From: a virus
IMG/VR virus record: IMGVR_UViG_3300007076_000001
Span: 1-64,000 of that record
Length of the DNA: 64,000 nucleotides
Direction: 5' to 3' (one strand)
Of the stretch, positions 12,655-19,920 are shown piece after piece (position 1 is the first letter of the stretch; each line of letters begins with the position of its first letter). The position numbers and the translations under genes are program-made. The notes below the pieces were generated by a model that searched no databases, had not been told where the DNA came from, and saw only the letters and a program-made list of their open reading frames with translations.

Positions 12655-15402
12655 TTAAGCTTTAAGCTTCTCTATATTCCCGCTAAACTCCCCACTTGTC
12701 TCTACCTGCAAGACCAACCCCTTAGAATCAGAGAACCTCACAATGGTTAGGTCCCCCGCAAAAACCTCTATGGTTATCTCTGTGTAGAGGCTACTAGAGG
12801 CTAAAGAGGTTATCTTCTTCCCATTAGCTTCCCCTAACTGAGCAATGCTAGTGGCGTAACTTCCCATCCCTGTCATCTCAGTAGCCATCCCATAGGCCCT
12901 ATTGATAGGCTTACAAACTATTTGCACATGAAGGTGACTCCCCATTAGCTTAAACCTCCCCCCTATGGTCAGGAGGGGCTTAAGGAAGAGAAGCTTTTTC
13001 TTCATCTCATCCTGTTGCTCCTCTAAGTTATGGAAGGGATTTTCCTCTACCAAAAGAGAGGGGGTTGGCTTATAGGGGTAGGAAAGCTCAGGAACGGGAA
13101 TAGGAGTAACAGAAGGATAGGTTGTTGAAGGAGTCTCTATCTCTCCTCCCTCCAAAACTTCCTTCCTAACCTCCTTCAATGCCAAAAACTTCCCTTGACT
13201 CCTCATCTTAGAGTCAAACTTCTGCAACACAACCTTCTTAGCCTCATAAGCCCTAGCAGGGCTAAGGAAGAAATGAGGGATCTTTCCCACATCATCGAAA
13301 ACCTGCTTTGTGGAGAGCTTATCTATCCAGCTAAATCCACCCCCATTATGCACCTCATTAATCATGGTGTTGATGTCATCCACGAGGTTCCCTAGGTTAA
13401 GGGAGGTTGGGAGATTAAGGAAGTTCTTTATATCCATAAACACCCTAAGGAGGGAGATAGTGCATTTCCCCCACTTCTTCCCCCCATAAGAGGAGCCCCA
13501 ATGGTGACTCTTATTGAAGAAAGACTCCTTAGCTGCTATAAGGCAAGAGGTTAGAACCTCAAGGTCTAACTTCCAAGCTTTAGCATAGACCAAATCCCTA
13601 CTTGTCTGAGTAACCACCTTTTCTACCTTAGCCTCTTCCAAGGTGGGATTCTTAATAAGGGCTTTTTTGATGAGGATGTTGTTTATATCAGCGGCGGCTT
13701 GTGTCTTATGTCTAGCTTCCCCCAAAGGCAACCCCGCTATCAACCTAGCCCCAATAGCCCACGAGAACCCTATGAACTTAGCGGTAAAGGGGTCCCCAAG
13801 GTCACAATAGGGGTAGAGATGGAGGGCAGCAAGGAAGTTCTTAAGGTCAGCCATAATAGCAGGGACTTGCTTAACCACAAGGGAGGTAGTTAGAGAAGGG
13901 GGAAGGCCCCCTGTTAGGTCAGCATCTAACCCTATTGCTAACCCCTCTCTAAGGGCCTCAAGGTTAGGCTTGTTCTTCTTACCTACCTCAATTATATCCA
14001 TTACCTTAGGAGGAGGGGCTGAGGTGAAGTAAGGGATGCCCTTTTCATTGCAGTGGACCCCAAAGTGACTACTTAACTCCCCACCTTCATGATATACCAC
14101 AGGGGTTATCTCCACCCCTTCCTTATCCTGACTTATCCCCTTCTTCTCCTCTAATAGTCCCTCTACCCACTTCTTCCAATCTATCAATTCCATAGCAGCG
14201 GTGGTGGTCTTTTTGAACTCAGAGACATAAGTAACTGAGAAGACTTGAATGGTCTTAATCTCTCCTCCCCCCATCTTCGGCCCTGCCCTCATCTGCACTA
14301 TCAGAGGGTTACTATCTTGTCCATCATAGAGGAGTTCCGCATAAGGCCACTTCTTATCACTCCAAAAGGCCTTCCTTAACCCCTCCTCATTCTCAGGTCC
14401 TAAGTTAAGGCAGATAGCAACCGCGTCGTCCCCTTGGGTAGCCCCATCATTCCCCTTCCCAAAGGCTATCCTATCAGGGGCCACAACTGCGGAGTAAAGG
14501 CAACTAACCTTATCCATGATGATAAGCTCAGGGACCTCCCCTGTCTCTTTTATCTCATCTAGGATCTTCTCCCCTTCTTGATGAGAGGAGATAACCCTAG
14601 AGTCAACAAACCCATGGACTGGACTCTCAGGGGCAGGCCTAACAAATTTCCCTTGCATCTTCCCTATAAGGGTAGCCCTACTTACCCTTTGGGAAGCCCC
14701 ACTATGGACATGGGTTACTCCCTTCTCTATTTCCCCCTCATAAGAAGAGGCTACCATTGCATTATATATATTATCTGTCCTTGTGTTCCTCCTAACCTTC
14801 TCATCCAAGAACCTCATCCCCTTTATCTTCTGACTTCTAGCAGGGAAGGAGAGGCAGCCTAGGGAGCACACCAAGAACTCTCCCTCTGAGGTATAGGAGG
14901 AAGTGGGGAGGTCGAAATAGGAAGCGGCTGAGGAGGAGTAGGTAGGCTTAGGAGAGCTAGGCACATAGTTATAGGTGCCACCGCTATAGCTCTTGTGGGA
15001 GGTTTTGCTCTTATGGGAGATCCCAAAAGTCCCCCCCTTCTTATGAGATATAGAGGGTTGGGGGGCTACCACCTTTGAGATAACCTCCTTAGCCTTCTTA
15101 TCCGGGTCCTTCTCTAGGATAAGGTCATAATATATCTGATAAGCGGTGGAAGAGTCGGTCCCATAGAACTTATACCCCACCGCCGCACTAGTCCCACCTA
15201 TCCTTCTAGCAAATAGGATGTGGGAGGAGGGGGGATAGTTGGGGGCTACCACCTCTGCTAATTGCTTCGCGGTAAGGATATGCCCTGCCATCTTAAGCTC
15301 TAGCTGCTCAAAGGGATGCACCCCCCATGCTTCCGCCCCACTATAGGAGATATGGAGGTTCTTCTTCCACACATAAGTCTCATATTGGTATATCTTTGGC
15401 AT
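12655..15402 (-). CDS. Orphan large protein (915 aa), function unknown
   Basis: It begins MPKIYQYETYVWKKNLHISY, preceded by AGAGGAGG. A Ser/Thr/His-rich low-complexity segment spans about 113-165 (SHKSKTSHKSYSGGTYNY). The rest is mostly globular. A long mixed region (170-480) includes GNDGATQGDDAVAICL and HFGVHCNEKGIPYF. A helical region (520-700) includes ESFFNKSHHWGSS. The last 100 residues carry KPINRAYGMATEMTGM, shared with the 192-residue protein at 9670. I recognise no family or catalytic motif. It is the largest left-arm gene and opens the operon that includes the phosphatase, so it may be the effector of that set. Confidence 0.75.
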   Translation of the reverse strand: MPKIYQYETYVWKKNLHISYSGAEAWGVHPFEQLELKMAGHILTAKQLAEVVAPNYPPSSHILFARRIGGTSAAVGYKFYGTDSSTAYQIYYDLILEKDPDKKAKEVISKVVAPQPSISHKKGGTFGISHKSKTSHKSYSGGTYNYVPSSPKPTYSSSAASYFDLPTSSYTSEGEFLVCSLGCLSFPARSQKIKGMRFLDEKVRRNTRTDNIYNAMVASSYEGEIEKGVTHVHSGASQRVSRATLIGKMQGKFVRPAPESPVHGFVDSRVISSHQEGEKILDEIKETGEVPELIIMDKVSCLYSAVVAPDRIAFGKGNDGATQGDDAVAICLNLGPENEEGLRKAFWSDKKWPYAELLYDGQDSNPLIVQMRAGPKMGGGEIKTIQVFSVTYVSEFKKTTTAAMELIDWKKWVEGLLEEKKGISQDKEGVEITPVVYHEGGELSSHFGVHCNEKGIPYFTSAPPPKVMDIIEVGKKNKPNLEALREGLAIGLDADLTGGLPPSLTTSLVVKQVPAIMADLKNFLAALHLYPYCDLGDPFTAKFIGFSWAIGARLIAGLPLGEARHKTQAAADINNILIKKALIKNPTLEEAKVEKVVTQTSRDLVYAKAWKLDLEVLTSCLIAAKESFFNKSHHWGSSYGGKKWGKCTISLLRVFMDIKNFLNLPTSLNLGNLVDDINTMINEVHNGGGFSWIDKLSTKQVFDDVGKIPHFFLSPARAYEAKKVVLQKFDSKMRSQGKFLALKEVRKEVLEGGEIETPSTTYPSVTPIPVPELSYPYKPTPSLLVEENPFHNLEEQQDEMKKKLLFLKPLLTIGGRFKLMGSHLHVQIVCKPINRAYGMATEMTGMGSYATSIAQLGEANGKKITSLASSSLYTEITIEVFAGDLTIVRFSDSKGLVLQVETSGEFSGNIEKLKA

Positions 15403-15404
15403 TT

Positions 15405-15503
15405 CTAAAACCTCCTCTTATGAGCCCACCCAAGTACCCCAACCCCAAGGGCAAGGAGTAGCATGCAGGCCGTGAAGGTTAAACTCATTCCTAACATTCC
15501 CAT
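15405..15503 (-). CDS. Membrane micro-protein leading the 915-aa operon (32 aa)
   Basis: MGMLGMSLTFTACMLLLALG... one hydrophobic helix ending WAHKRRF. AAAGGGGAAGAG precedes the ATG. The stop is 2 bases from the ATG of the 915-residue gene, and the micro-protein's own C-terminal codons (AAGAGGAGG) supply that gene's ribosome site. The hydrophobic segment with a central Cys lacks a full lipobox. Confidence 0.65.
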   Translation of the reverse strand: MGMLGMSLTFTACMLLLALGVGVLGWAHKRRF

Positions 15504-15586
15504 CTCTTCCCCTTTTCTAGCCCCCCTTAGCCCCTCCCTTCCCCTCTAGTCTAGCCTAAGGTGGGGTGGAGTGGGGGCGAGTGCCA

Positions 15587-15616
15587 ATATTACCACCACT
15601 GCTTCACGGCTGTCAA
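15587..15616 (-). promoter_or_regulatory. Promoter of the 15.5-kb minus operon
   Basis: TTGACA (15616-15611), 18 bases, TAATAT (15592-15587) on the minus strand, inside TTTTTTGCTTGACAGC. It reads toward the 32-residue and 915-residue genes. An operator-like GCTTCACGGCTGTCAA covers the -35 and the start of the spacer. Confidence 0.75.
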
Positions 15617-15777
15617 GCAAAAAATAAAGCCTTTGGAATCAACGACTTGGGTTTGCTTCACGCCAGTCAATATCCCCCCGACCGCCACCCCTATCCTATT
15701 AGGGTAATTAAGGTTACTGACTTGTCTACTCAAAATAGCTTCCCTCCTCTGAAGCACCTCTGCTTCACCCCAGTCCC
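15601..15777. repeat. Three GCTTCACnCCAGTCAA operator-like repeats
   Basis: Copies at 15601-15616, 15655-15670 and 15762-15777 (spacing 54 and 107 bases); a fourth related copy lies in the promoter at 18566-18581. Two of the four contain a promoter -35 box; the others lack a -10. Likely binding sites for a regulator such as the adjacent HTH protein. Confidence 0.6.
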
Positions 15778-15845
15778 AATTTCCCCTTCCCTCCTACTTA
15801 TACCTATGCTATCATCCCTCTTCTTAATCCCCTAGGTATTCTCTT

Positions 15846-16250
15846 ATGAAAAAACAACCCCCAATTACTCTCCCTTTACCCCCTCCTGATGATGAAGATA
15901 AGGTAGAACTCCAACTAAAAGCCCTCTCTTTATCTCTTGTTAGGTCATATCCTACCCTAATTAATAAGTTAGCCTCCGCAATCATGGCTGATATTACCCC
16001 TATTATAGGTGATTATGTTATTAATCTTCGTCGCTCTATCTTAAAAGAGGAAATCCTCCTTACCCCTAAAAAGGCGGCTGAGTTAAGTGGGGTAAAGTAT
16101 CCTACCCTAATAAAGTGGATTGCTAAGGGGTGGGTTGACCTATTTAGCATAGATGGTAAGGCCCTTGTTTCTCTAAAGCAGGTAAAAGGGGTAAGGGATA
16201 TTAGCCCTGAGGATAGAGCTAATATCCCTGTGGGGAAGGGTTCTTTCTAA
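15846..16250 (+). CDS. Helix-turn-helix regulator, only plus gene of left arm (134 aa)
   Basis: EEILLTPKKAAELSGVKYPT...WIAKGWVDLFSIDGKALVSL (residues 68-100) is an excisionase/MerR-type HTH (TxxxAAxLxGVxxxTLxxWIxxG) ahead of a short beta wing. Residues 1-14 are Pro-rich and 20-65 helical, perhaps for dimerisation. It is divergent from the 15.5-kb minus operon, beside three operator-like repeats, and convergent with the minus gene at 16247 (stop codons overlap). Position and fold suggest a transcription switch for the minus operons. It resembles the HTH protein at 8832. Confidence 0.7.
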   Translation: MKKQPPITLPLPPPDDEDKVELQLKALSLSLVRSYPTLINKLASAIMADITPIIGDYVINLRRSILKEEILLTPKKAAELSGVKYPTLIKWIAKGWVDLFSIDGKALVSLKQVKGVRDISPEDRANIPVGKGSF

Positions 16251-16399
16251 TCTTTCCTCCTTACCCTATCACTCTCTCTATCCTGAGGGTATTCTCCATC
16301 TCTTCTTTTGAGTAGCTCCTCATCTAGAACTAGGTCTAGGATTGTTAGTTCCTCTTTAGTCATGTTAGCAACCCACTCCTGTATTTGTTTGGTTGTCAT
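16247..16399 (-). CDS. Hypothetical protein (50 aa)
   Basis: Begins MTTKQIQEWVANMTKEELTI, with AAGGAGG 8 bases before the ATG (better than a GTG at 16429). Short helical protein ending in a basic tail. Unknown. Confidence 0.55.
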   Translation of the reverse strand: MTTKQIQEWVANMTKEELTILDLVLDEELLKRRDGEYPQDRESDRVRRKD

Positions 16400-16401
16400 G
16401 G

Positions 16402-16791
16402 TTAGAACCTCCTTCTCTCTACTCCCCACTTCTCCATCAACCCTACCATATCTACTCTCTTAGGAACCTCTATCTCTGGAAGGGGAGGGGTAAAGTTATG
16501 CCTTTGGGGCTTAGGGAAGTCTATGAAGTAATAGACCTTCTTATCCCCATCTGCCACTAAATATGTCCTCACCTTAGGGCTATCTATCACTACTACTCCA
16601 TGACCTTTCCTAGGTAACTTCGCTAGGCTACCTAACTTGCTCAGTATAGCCCTCACTTTGGGGCCACTATAGTTCCTATAAACCTTATAGGTTAGAAGGT
16701 TGGTGTAGGTGGTTAGGACCCCTTCACTATTAACCTCTACCTCTATCCTTCTACCGTTGGTTAGCTTGACTGTCTTGGTTACTTCACTCAT
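16402..16791 (-). CDS. Hypothetical protein (129 aa)
   Basis: Begins MSEVTKTVKLTNGRRIEVEV; GGAGG lies upstream of the ATG. A beta-rich N-terminus is followed by AILSKLGSLAKLPRKGHGVV and KVYYFIDFPKP. No family recognised. Confidence 0.6.
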   Translation of the reverse strand: MSEVTKTVKLTNGRRIEVEVNSEGVLTTYTNLLTYKVYRNYSGPKVRAILSKLGSLAKLPRKGHGVVVIDSPKVRTYLVADGDKKVYYFIDFPKPQRHNFTPPLPEIEVPKRVDMVGLMEKWGVERRRF

Positions 16792-16837
16792 TTCTCTTTC
16801 CTCCCTTATCTACCTATATGCTAGGTTGGTTAGATTG

Positions 16838-17036
16838 TTAGTCCTCTATGACTCTCTCACTCAAGTCATGCCTTAGGTGCCCTCTAGTTTCGCTCCTTTC
16901 ATCTTCCCATCCATGTTCCTTATCCCAATCATCTACCATAGCAAGCTCCATAGCTTCTTCTAGGGGTATCAGCTTCTATAACCTTAGACTTTATAGTCTC
17001 TATGGTAGCTTCAGCAAAGATCCTATACTTAGGCAT
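16838..17036 (-). pseudogene. Small gene split by a one-base shift (frame break at 16963-16966)
   Basis: From ATG 17036 (GGAGG upstream) the frame reads MPKYRIFAEATIETIKSKVIEAD and stops after 35 codons at 16929. A second frame, open across the C4 run (GGGG at 16963-16966 on the plus strand), continues LEEAMELAMVDDWDKEHGW and ends at 16838. Joined, ...VIEADTxEEAMELA... matches the common pattern of short phage proteins. The break is a single extra C: a sequencing error, a real mutation or a programmed shift. Confidence 0.6.
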
Positions 17037-17337
17037 CTCTCTTTCCTCCCTTGTCTAGCCCTCTACTCCCTAGGCTTAGCTTGTTGGCCTCTCTAATCTT
17101 CACTATGGTTAAGGGTATATCCACTATAGGCCCCTTCCAATTATCACTCTTAATCCCTGCTAGGGTGGTAAGGTGGATTGGCCTACCCCAACAATAGACT
17201 ATATGGTCTAGTCTATATCCCTTTCCTCTCATCTCTCTGATAAAGGCCCACATCCCTTTCCTCATTACATCATCATCTACCACATTAACATAAGCCACCT
17301 TGGTGTGGCCTATAACTCCATACTCTAGCTTAATCAT
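17029..17337 (-). CDS. Hypothetical protein (102 aa)
   Basis: Begins MIKLEYGVIGHTKVAYVNVV behind AAGGAGG. Mixed alpha/beta, containing YCWGRPIHLTTLAGIK. It overlaps the split gene downstream by 8 bases. Unknown. Confidence 0.6.
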   Translation of the reverse strand: MIKLEYGVIGHTKVAYVNVVDDDVMRKGMWAFIREMRGKGYRLDHIVYCWGRPIHLTTLAGIKSDNWKGPIVDIPLTIVKIREANKLSLGSRGLDKGGKRDA

Positions 17338-17358
17338 CTCTATTCCTCCTTTCTATCC

Positions 17359-17431
17359 TATAGTCTCATCTAATCCCTCTAGGGCTGATATAGTCTAGTT
17401 AATTGATATGCCTAGTGCTAATGTATAGTCT
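17359..17431 (+). repeat. TATAGTCT octamer repeated in the gap before the terminator
   Basis: TATAGTCT at 17359-17366, 17389-17396 and 17424-17431; further copies at 16992-16999 and, inverted, 17196-17203. The three gap copies precede the hairpin terminator at 17464. They may be RNA motifs or protein sites. Confidence 0.5.
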
Positions 17432-17463
17432 CCGCAATCATCAGAGGAGAAGAGATCACCTAT

Positions 17464-17499
17464 AAGGTAGACCCCTCCCTTTAGGGGTCTACCTTTTTA
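17464..17499 (+). terminator. Rho-independent terminator, plus-strand orientation
   Basis: AAGGTAGACCCCT (17464-17476) and AGGGGTCTACCTT (17483-17495) make a perfect 13-bp stem with a 6-base loop; on the plus strand the stem runs into TTTTT. On the minus strand only CCTTATAGG follows. No plus-strand gene ends here, so it may close a plus-strand RNA or insulate against antisense transcription. Confidence 0.75.
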
Positions 17500-17519
17500 G
17501 GCTTTCTATCCCCCCCCCC

Positions 17520-17729
17520 CTATTTAATCGGCCTTAGTTCGTATATCCCCCTTCCAACCTTTCCCCCTTCCAAATCAATTGAATAACCATATATCAGGTT
17601 ATTCTGGAATACCAGAATAGCAGTCTCTTTAGGGAATGCCCCTACTCCCGCTGCTCTGGTATACTTCTTTCGTCCATTCTCCCCCTGCTCTACCTTAAAC
17701 AGAGAGTATAGCCTTTGGTTTGGCATCAT
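17520..17729 (-). CDS. Hypothetical protein (69 aa)
   Basis: Begins MMPNQRLYSLFKVEQGENGR after AAAGGGGGG; beta-rich (AILVFQNNLIYGYSID). The stop is followed by an 11-C run on the plus strand (17510-17520). Unknown. Confidence 0.6.
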   Translation of the reverse strand: MMPNQRLYSLFKVEQGENGRKKYTRAAGVGAFPKETAILVFQNNLIYGYSIDLEGGKVGRGIYELRPIK

Positions 17730-17773
17730 TCCCCCCTTTCAATTGCTGCCCTTGTGGGCGACCTTCCAGCCTT

Positions 17774-17795
17774 GCGAGGGTAACCATACCCTCGC
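17774..17795. other. 8-bp hairpin in the 17.7-17.9 kb gap
   Basis: GCGAGGGT and ACCCTCGC around AACCAT. With a GCCC/GGGC pair beside it and the larger hairpin at 17854, the 178-base gap is highly structured. It may shape the leader of the 69-residue gene. Confidence 0.45.
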
Positions 17796-17853
17796 TCCCC
17801 CAAAAATGCGTCTGTGGTCAAATACGTTCGATTATGAGTGGGTTTGAAAAGAG

Positions 17854-17885
17854 TCAAGGGGGAGCCGATGCTCCCCCTTGATTTT
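17854..17885. terminator. Bidirectional terminator hairpin
   Basis: TCAAGGGGGAGC (17854-17865) and GCTCCCCCTTGA (17870-17881): a perfect 12-bp stem with a 4-base loop. TTTT follows on the plus strand and CTCTTTTC on the minus strand. It sits just after the stop of the 138-residue minus gene, so that operon probably ends here. Confidence 0.7.
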
Positions 17886-17907
17886 GGTCGGTGAGTGGGA
17901 AGTGGGT

Positions 17908-18324
17908 TTACTGCTTTGGAGTAGTTGGAGGCTTAACCCAACTAAGCTTTTCTTTGTTCGACGCGATAAACTCCATAAGCTTATCTTCTGCGTTATACAG
18001 GCACTCAAGGGTAGTCGCATAGAGTGACATCCCAAATTGCTTATTGGCCCCCGGTATACCTTGGAAATGGATTTGCCCCTTCTCTCCGATATACACTCTA
18101 AACTCCCGATCTACTTCTTTCCCCTCTTTATCCTTCCCTTTGTAGGGTACCAACATTTCCCCCGGTTTGGCTACCCTTGCTACCATCGTTCCATTACTCC
18201 CCACAGTCACGTTAAGGCTACTCATTCCAGCCCAAAACCCCTTCTCTTCCTCAGAGGTAAGCTTAAGGTCGGTGAAGGACTTTCCTGCTTTAACAGCGGC
18301 TTGTATCTCGATAAATGTTCTCAT
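17908..18324 (-). CDS. Hypothetical early protein (138 aa)
   Basis: Begins MRTFIEIQAAVKAGKSFTDL after GGGGAAC. Contains LTSEEEKGFWAGMSSLNVTV and a beta-rich EFRVYIGEKGQIHFQGIPG. It is the first gene behind the strong minus promoter at 18552-18581 and is closed by a terminator, so it is a single-gene transcription unit, often a sign of high early expression. Family unknown. Confidence 0.65.
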   Translation of the reverse strand: MRTFIEIQAAVKAGKSFTDLKLTSEEEKGFWAGMSSLNVTVGSNGTMVARVAKPGEMLVPYKGKDKEGKEVDREFRVYIGEKGQIHFQGIPGANKQFGMSLYATTLECLYNAEDKLMEFIASNKEKLSWVKPPTTPKQ

Positions 18325-18928
18325 TTCGTTCCCCTTATCCTCGGCCTAACTAACCTAGTGTGTGCCCTTTGGGGCATCTTACCTTGACTCTACCCAAAGG
18401 GCTTGAGAATGGTAAGCTTGCTTGACTTAGGTTAAAGGCTATTCAACTATCAATGACCACACTCTAGGGTGTAATCTGCGGGAAATTGGGGGGAAGGTCG
18501 ATTGACCGTCGCTTGACTGTCCGTTCCCTTCCCTGTAATCCGACGATGCACATCCTAGCATCGTTGCTTCATTCCTGTCAAGCAAATTCTCCTAACCTAC
18601 TCATTCTAGAGGCTATAATGGTAGAGGTAGAGGCTATGTTGGGATGGTCAGGCCCTAGGATAGGATGTATTGTCTAGGGGGTAGGGGGTGGACTCATTCC
18701 TCCACCTTAACCTCATCTACCAATTTTTTCTCCAAAATTTTTTACTTGGGGGTAAAGGGGGGTGTCATAGTCCCTTGACTTCCCCAACTAATCCCCAGTC
18801 TGTACCCTCTCCCTTTCCCTTCTACCCCTTTGGGGGATTTTATAAGGGTAATAACTCCCCCTTTAAGTATATAAGGTAGGGGCTTTTAAGGGGGAGAAAA
18901 GGGGAAGAAAAGGAGATGAAGAAAGTGC
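18325..18928. other. Gene-free region between divergent transcription units
   Basis: Holds the minus promoter (18552-18581), four TTGACT copies on the plus strand (about 18384, 18423, 18513, 18774), an AT-rich stretch with AATTTTTT twice (18720-18745) and an inverted repeat CTCCCCCTTTAAG/CTTTTAAGGGGGAG (18855-18896). The copy at 18513 has TAATCC 17 bases on and would fire head-on into the minus promoter, but it is weak. No credible gene. Confidence 0.55.
18552..18581 (-). promoter_or_regulatory. Strong minus promoter with operator
   Basis: TTGACA (18581-18576), 18 bases, TAGGAT (18557-18552). ACGATGC (18543-18549) and GCATCGT (18558-18564) form an inverted repeat exactly around the -10, a likely repressor site. 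The upstream 16-mer is identical to that at 4629-4650. Confidence 0.8.
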
Positions 18929-18958
18929 TTGACATCCCTCCCCTCCCTCCCTTACAAT
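18929..18958 (+). promoter_or_regulatory. Late-operon promoter
   Basis: GTGCTTGACA: -35 at 18929-18934, an 18-base pyrimidine-only spacer (TCCCTCCCC...), then TACAAT at 18953-18958. It gives a leader of about 155 bases before the first late gene at 19121. No other comparable plus promoter lies ahead of the structural genes. Confidence 0.75.
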
Positions 18959-19120
18959 CCCTCTTGCAAAGGGGAGGAGGTCGGTGGTGGGGCTCTTGCA
19001 AGTACCAAGTCTGCTTTTCCTAGAAAGCCCGCTCCGAGGTAGCCTCCTTCCCCCTTTTTCCCACCATGGGAAGAAGGAAAGGAAGATAAAGAGGAAGACT
19101 AGAAAGAAAGGGGATTCCAA

Positions 19121-19390
19121 ATGTTCGAACCAGTCTATGAACGTTTCTTAACCATTCGGCACATCGAAGCTTCTTCTTCCCTTAGGGAGAATGAAGAGGG
19201 GGTGGTGGTGGATTGTACTAGGGAGGTAGTTGACACCTATAATTGGCATAGCCAAGGGGAGAAGAGTGACGTGGATATAAGCCTTCATTTCTCTGAGTTT
19301 ACCTCAGGGTTTAAGGTGGGGGATAAGATTAGGGTGGTGGTGGGGTTGGTGGAAAGGAAGGAAGAAGGAAGGGAGGCTAAGAAGAAATGA
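19121..19390 (+). CDS. Hypothetical protein, first late gene (89 aa)
   Basis: Begins MFEPVYERFLTIRHIEASSS after AAAGGGGA. Beta-rich middle (DVDISLHFSEFTSGFKVGDK) and a basic tail. Coupled to the next gene by an ATGA overlap. Unknown. Confidence 0.65.
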   Translation: MFEPVYERFLTIRHIEASSSLRENEEGVVVDCTREVVDTYNWHSQGEKSDVDISLHFSEFTSGFKVGDKIRVVVGLVERKEEGREAKKK

Positions 19391-19776
19391 AAAGAATCTA
19401 TGAGAGCTTCTCAGAGGTAGCGGAGGACTTCGTTGATGGTGACTCCGTTACCCATAAAAACCTCCCCCACAAATCAGACCCTTGCTTATCCTGGCAAGAT
19501 GGGGTGAAGGACTTTGCGGAGGTCCTAGACCTTACCCTTAAGGCCTTTTCCAAGAAGGGGAATCTGATAGTGGAGATAGACCTTTCCCACCTAGCCTTCT
19601 ATGAGACTTTTTGGTTGGCTGCTAGGGAGTGGAGATCGTTGAAGGATAAGGAGATAACCATTCCCTCGACCTTCTCCTTTGACCCCTACAAGGACCCTCC
19701 CAAACAAGCCTCTATATATAAAGGATACGATGAGGGTGACAAGCCATTGGAGGGGGAGAAACCTCTTGACCCCTAA
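19387..19776 (+). CDS. Hypothetical protein (129 aa)
   Basis: Begins MKRIYESFSEVAEDFVDGDS; contains KGNLIVEIDLSHLAFYETFW and a Pro/Asp-rich C-terminus. Start overlaps the upstream stop. The stop lies in a small TTGACC/GGTCAA hairpin. Unknown. Confidence 0.65.
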   Translation: MKRIYESFSEVAEDFVDGDSVTHKNLPHKSDPCLSWQDGVKDFAEVLDLTLKAFSKKGNLIVEIDLSHLAFYETFWLAAREWRSLKDKEITIPSTFSFDPYKDPPKQASIYKGYDEGDKPLEGEKPLDP

Positions 19777-19829
19777 GGTCAATCTATGCTAGGCTTGGCC
19801 TTTCCAAAAGCTTCAACAATTTAGATCGC

Positions 19830-19906
19830 AAGGGGGCCGAATGCTTTAGGGAGTACATCAACTTTAGGTGCTGACAAGTCCTCTCTATACCCTAGTCGGC
19901 CCCCTT
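19830..19906. repeat. 11-bp inverted repeat in a 144-base gap
   Basis: AAGGGGGCCGA (19830-19840) pairs perfectly with TCGGCCCCCTT (19896-19906) across 55 bases, followed by TCCTT. It may be a partial terminator or a processing hairpin between the first two late genes and the rest. Confidence 0.55.
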
Positions 19907-19920
19907 TCCTTAGAGGATAA

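Larger units (their letters stand above)
15504..15845. other. 342-base regulatory gap between divergent genes
   Basis: Non-coding: holds the minus promoter at 15587 and three operator-like repeats. A plus-strand frame through it starts with GTG, lacks a ribosome site and covers the promoter, so I do not call it. The plus HTH gene at 15846 has only a weak AGGT ribosome site and no consensus promoter that I can see. Confidence 0.6.

Noticed and set aside
15566-15835. 89-codon plus frame upstream of the HTH gene
   Set aside because: GTG start without ribosome site; it covers the minus promoter and all three operator repeats.
17345-17460. tRNA or riboswitch in the gap before the terminator
   Set aside because: No cloverleaf forms and no known riboswitch core is visible.
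17510-17520. Run of 11 Cs as a phase-variation tract
   Set aside because: It lies just after a stop codon, outside any reading frame, and could also be a sequencing artefact.
18863-19120. 85-codon minus frame rich in Phe and Leu
   Set aside because: It starts with TTG without a ribosome site and lies across the late promoter and leader.
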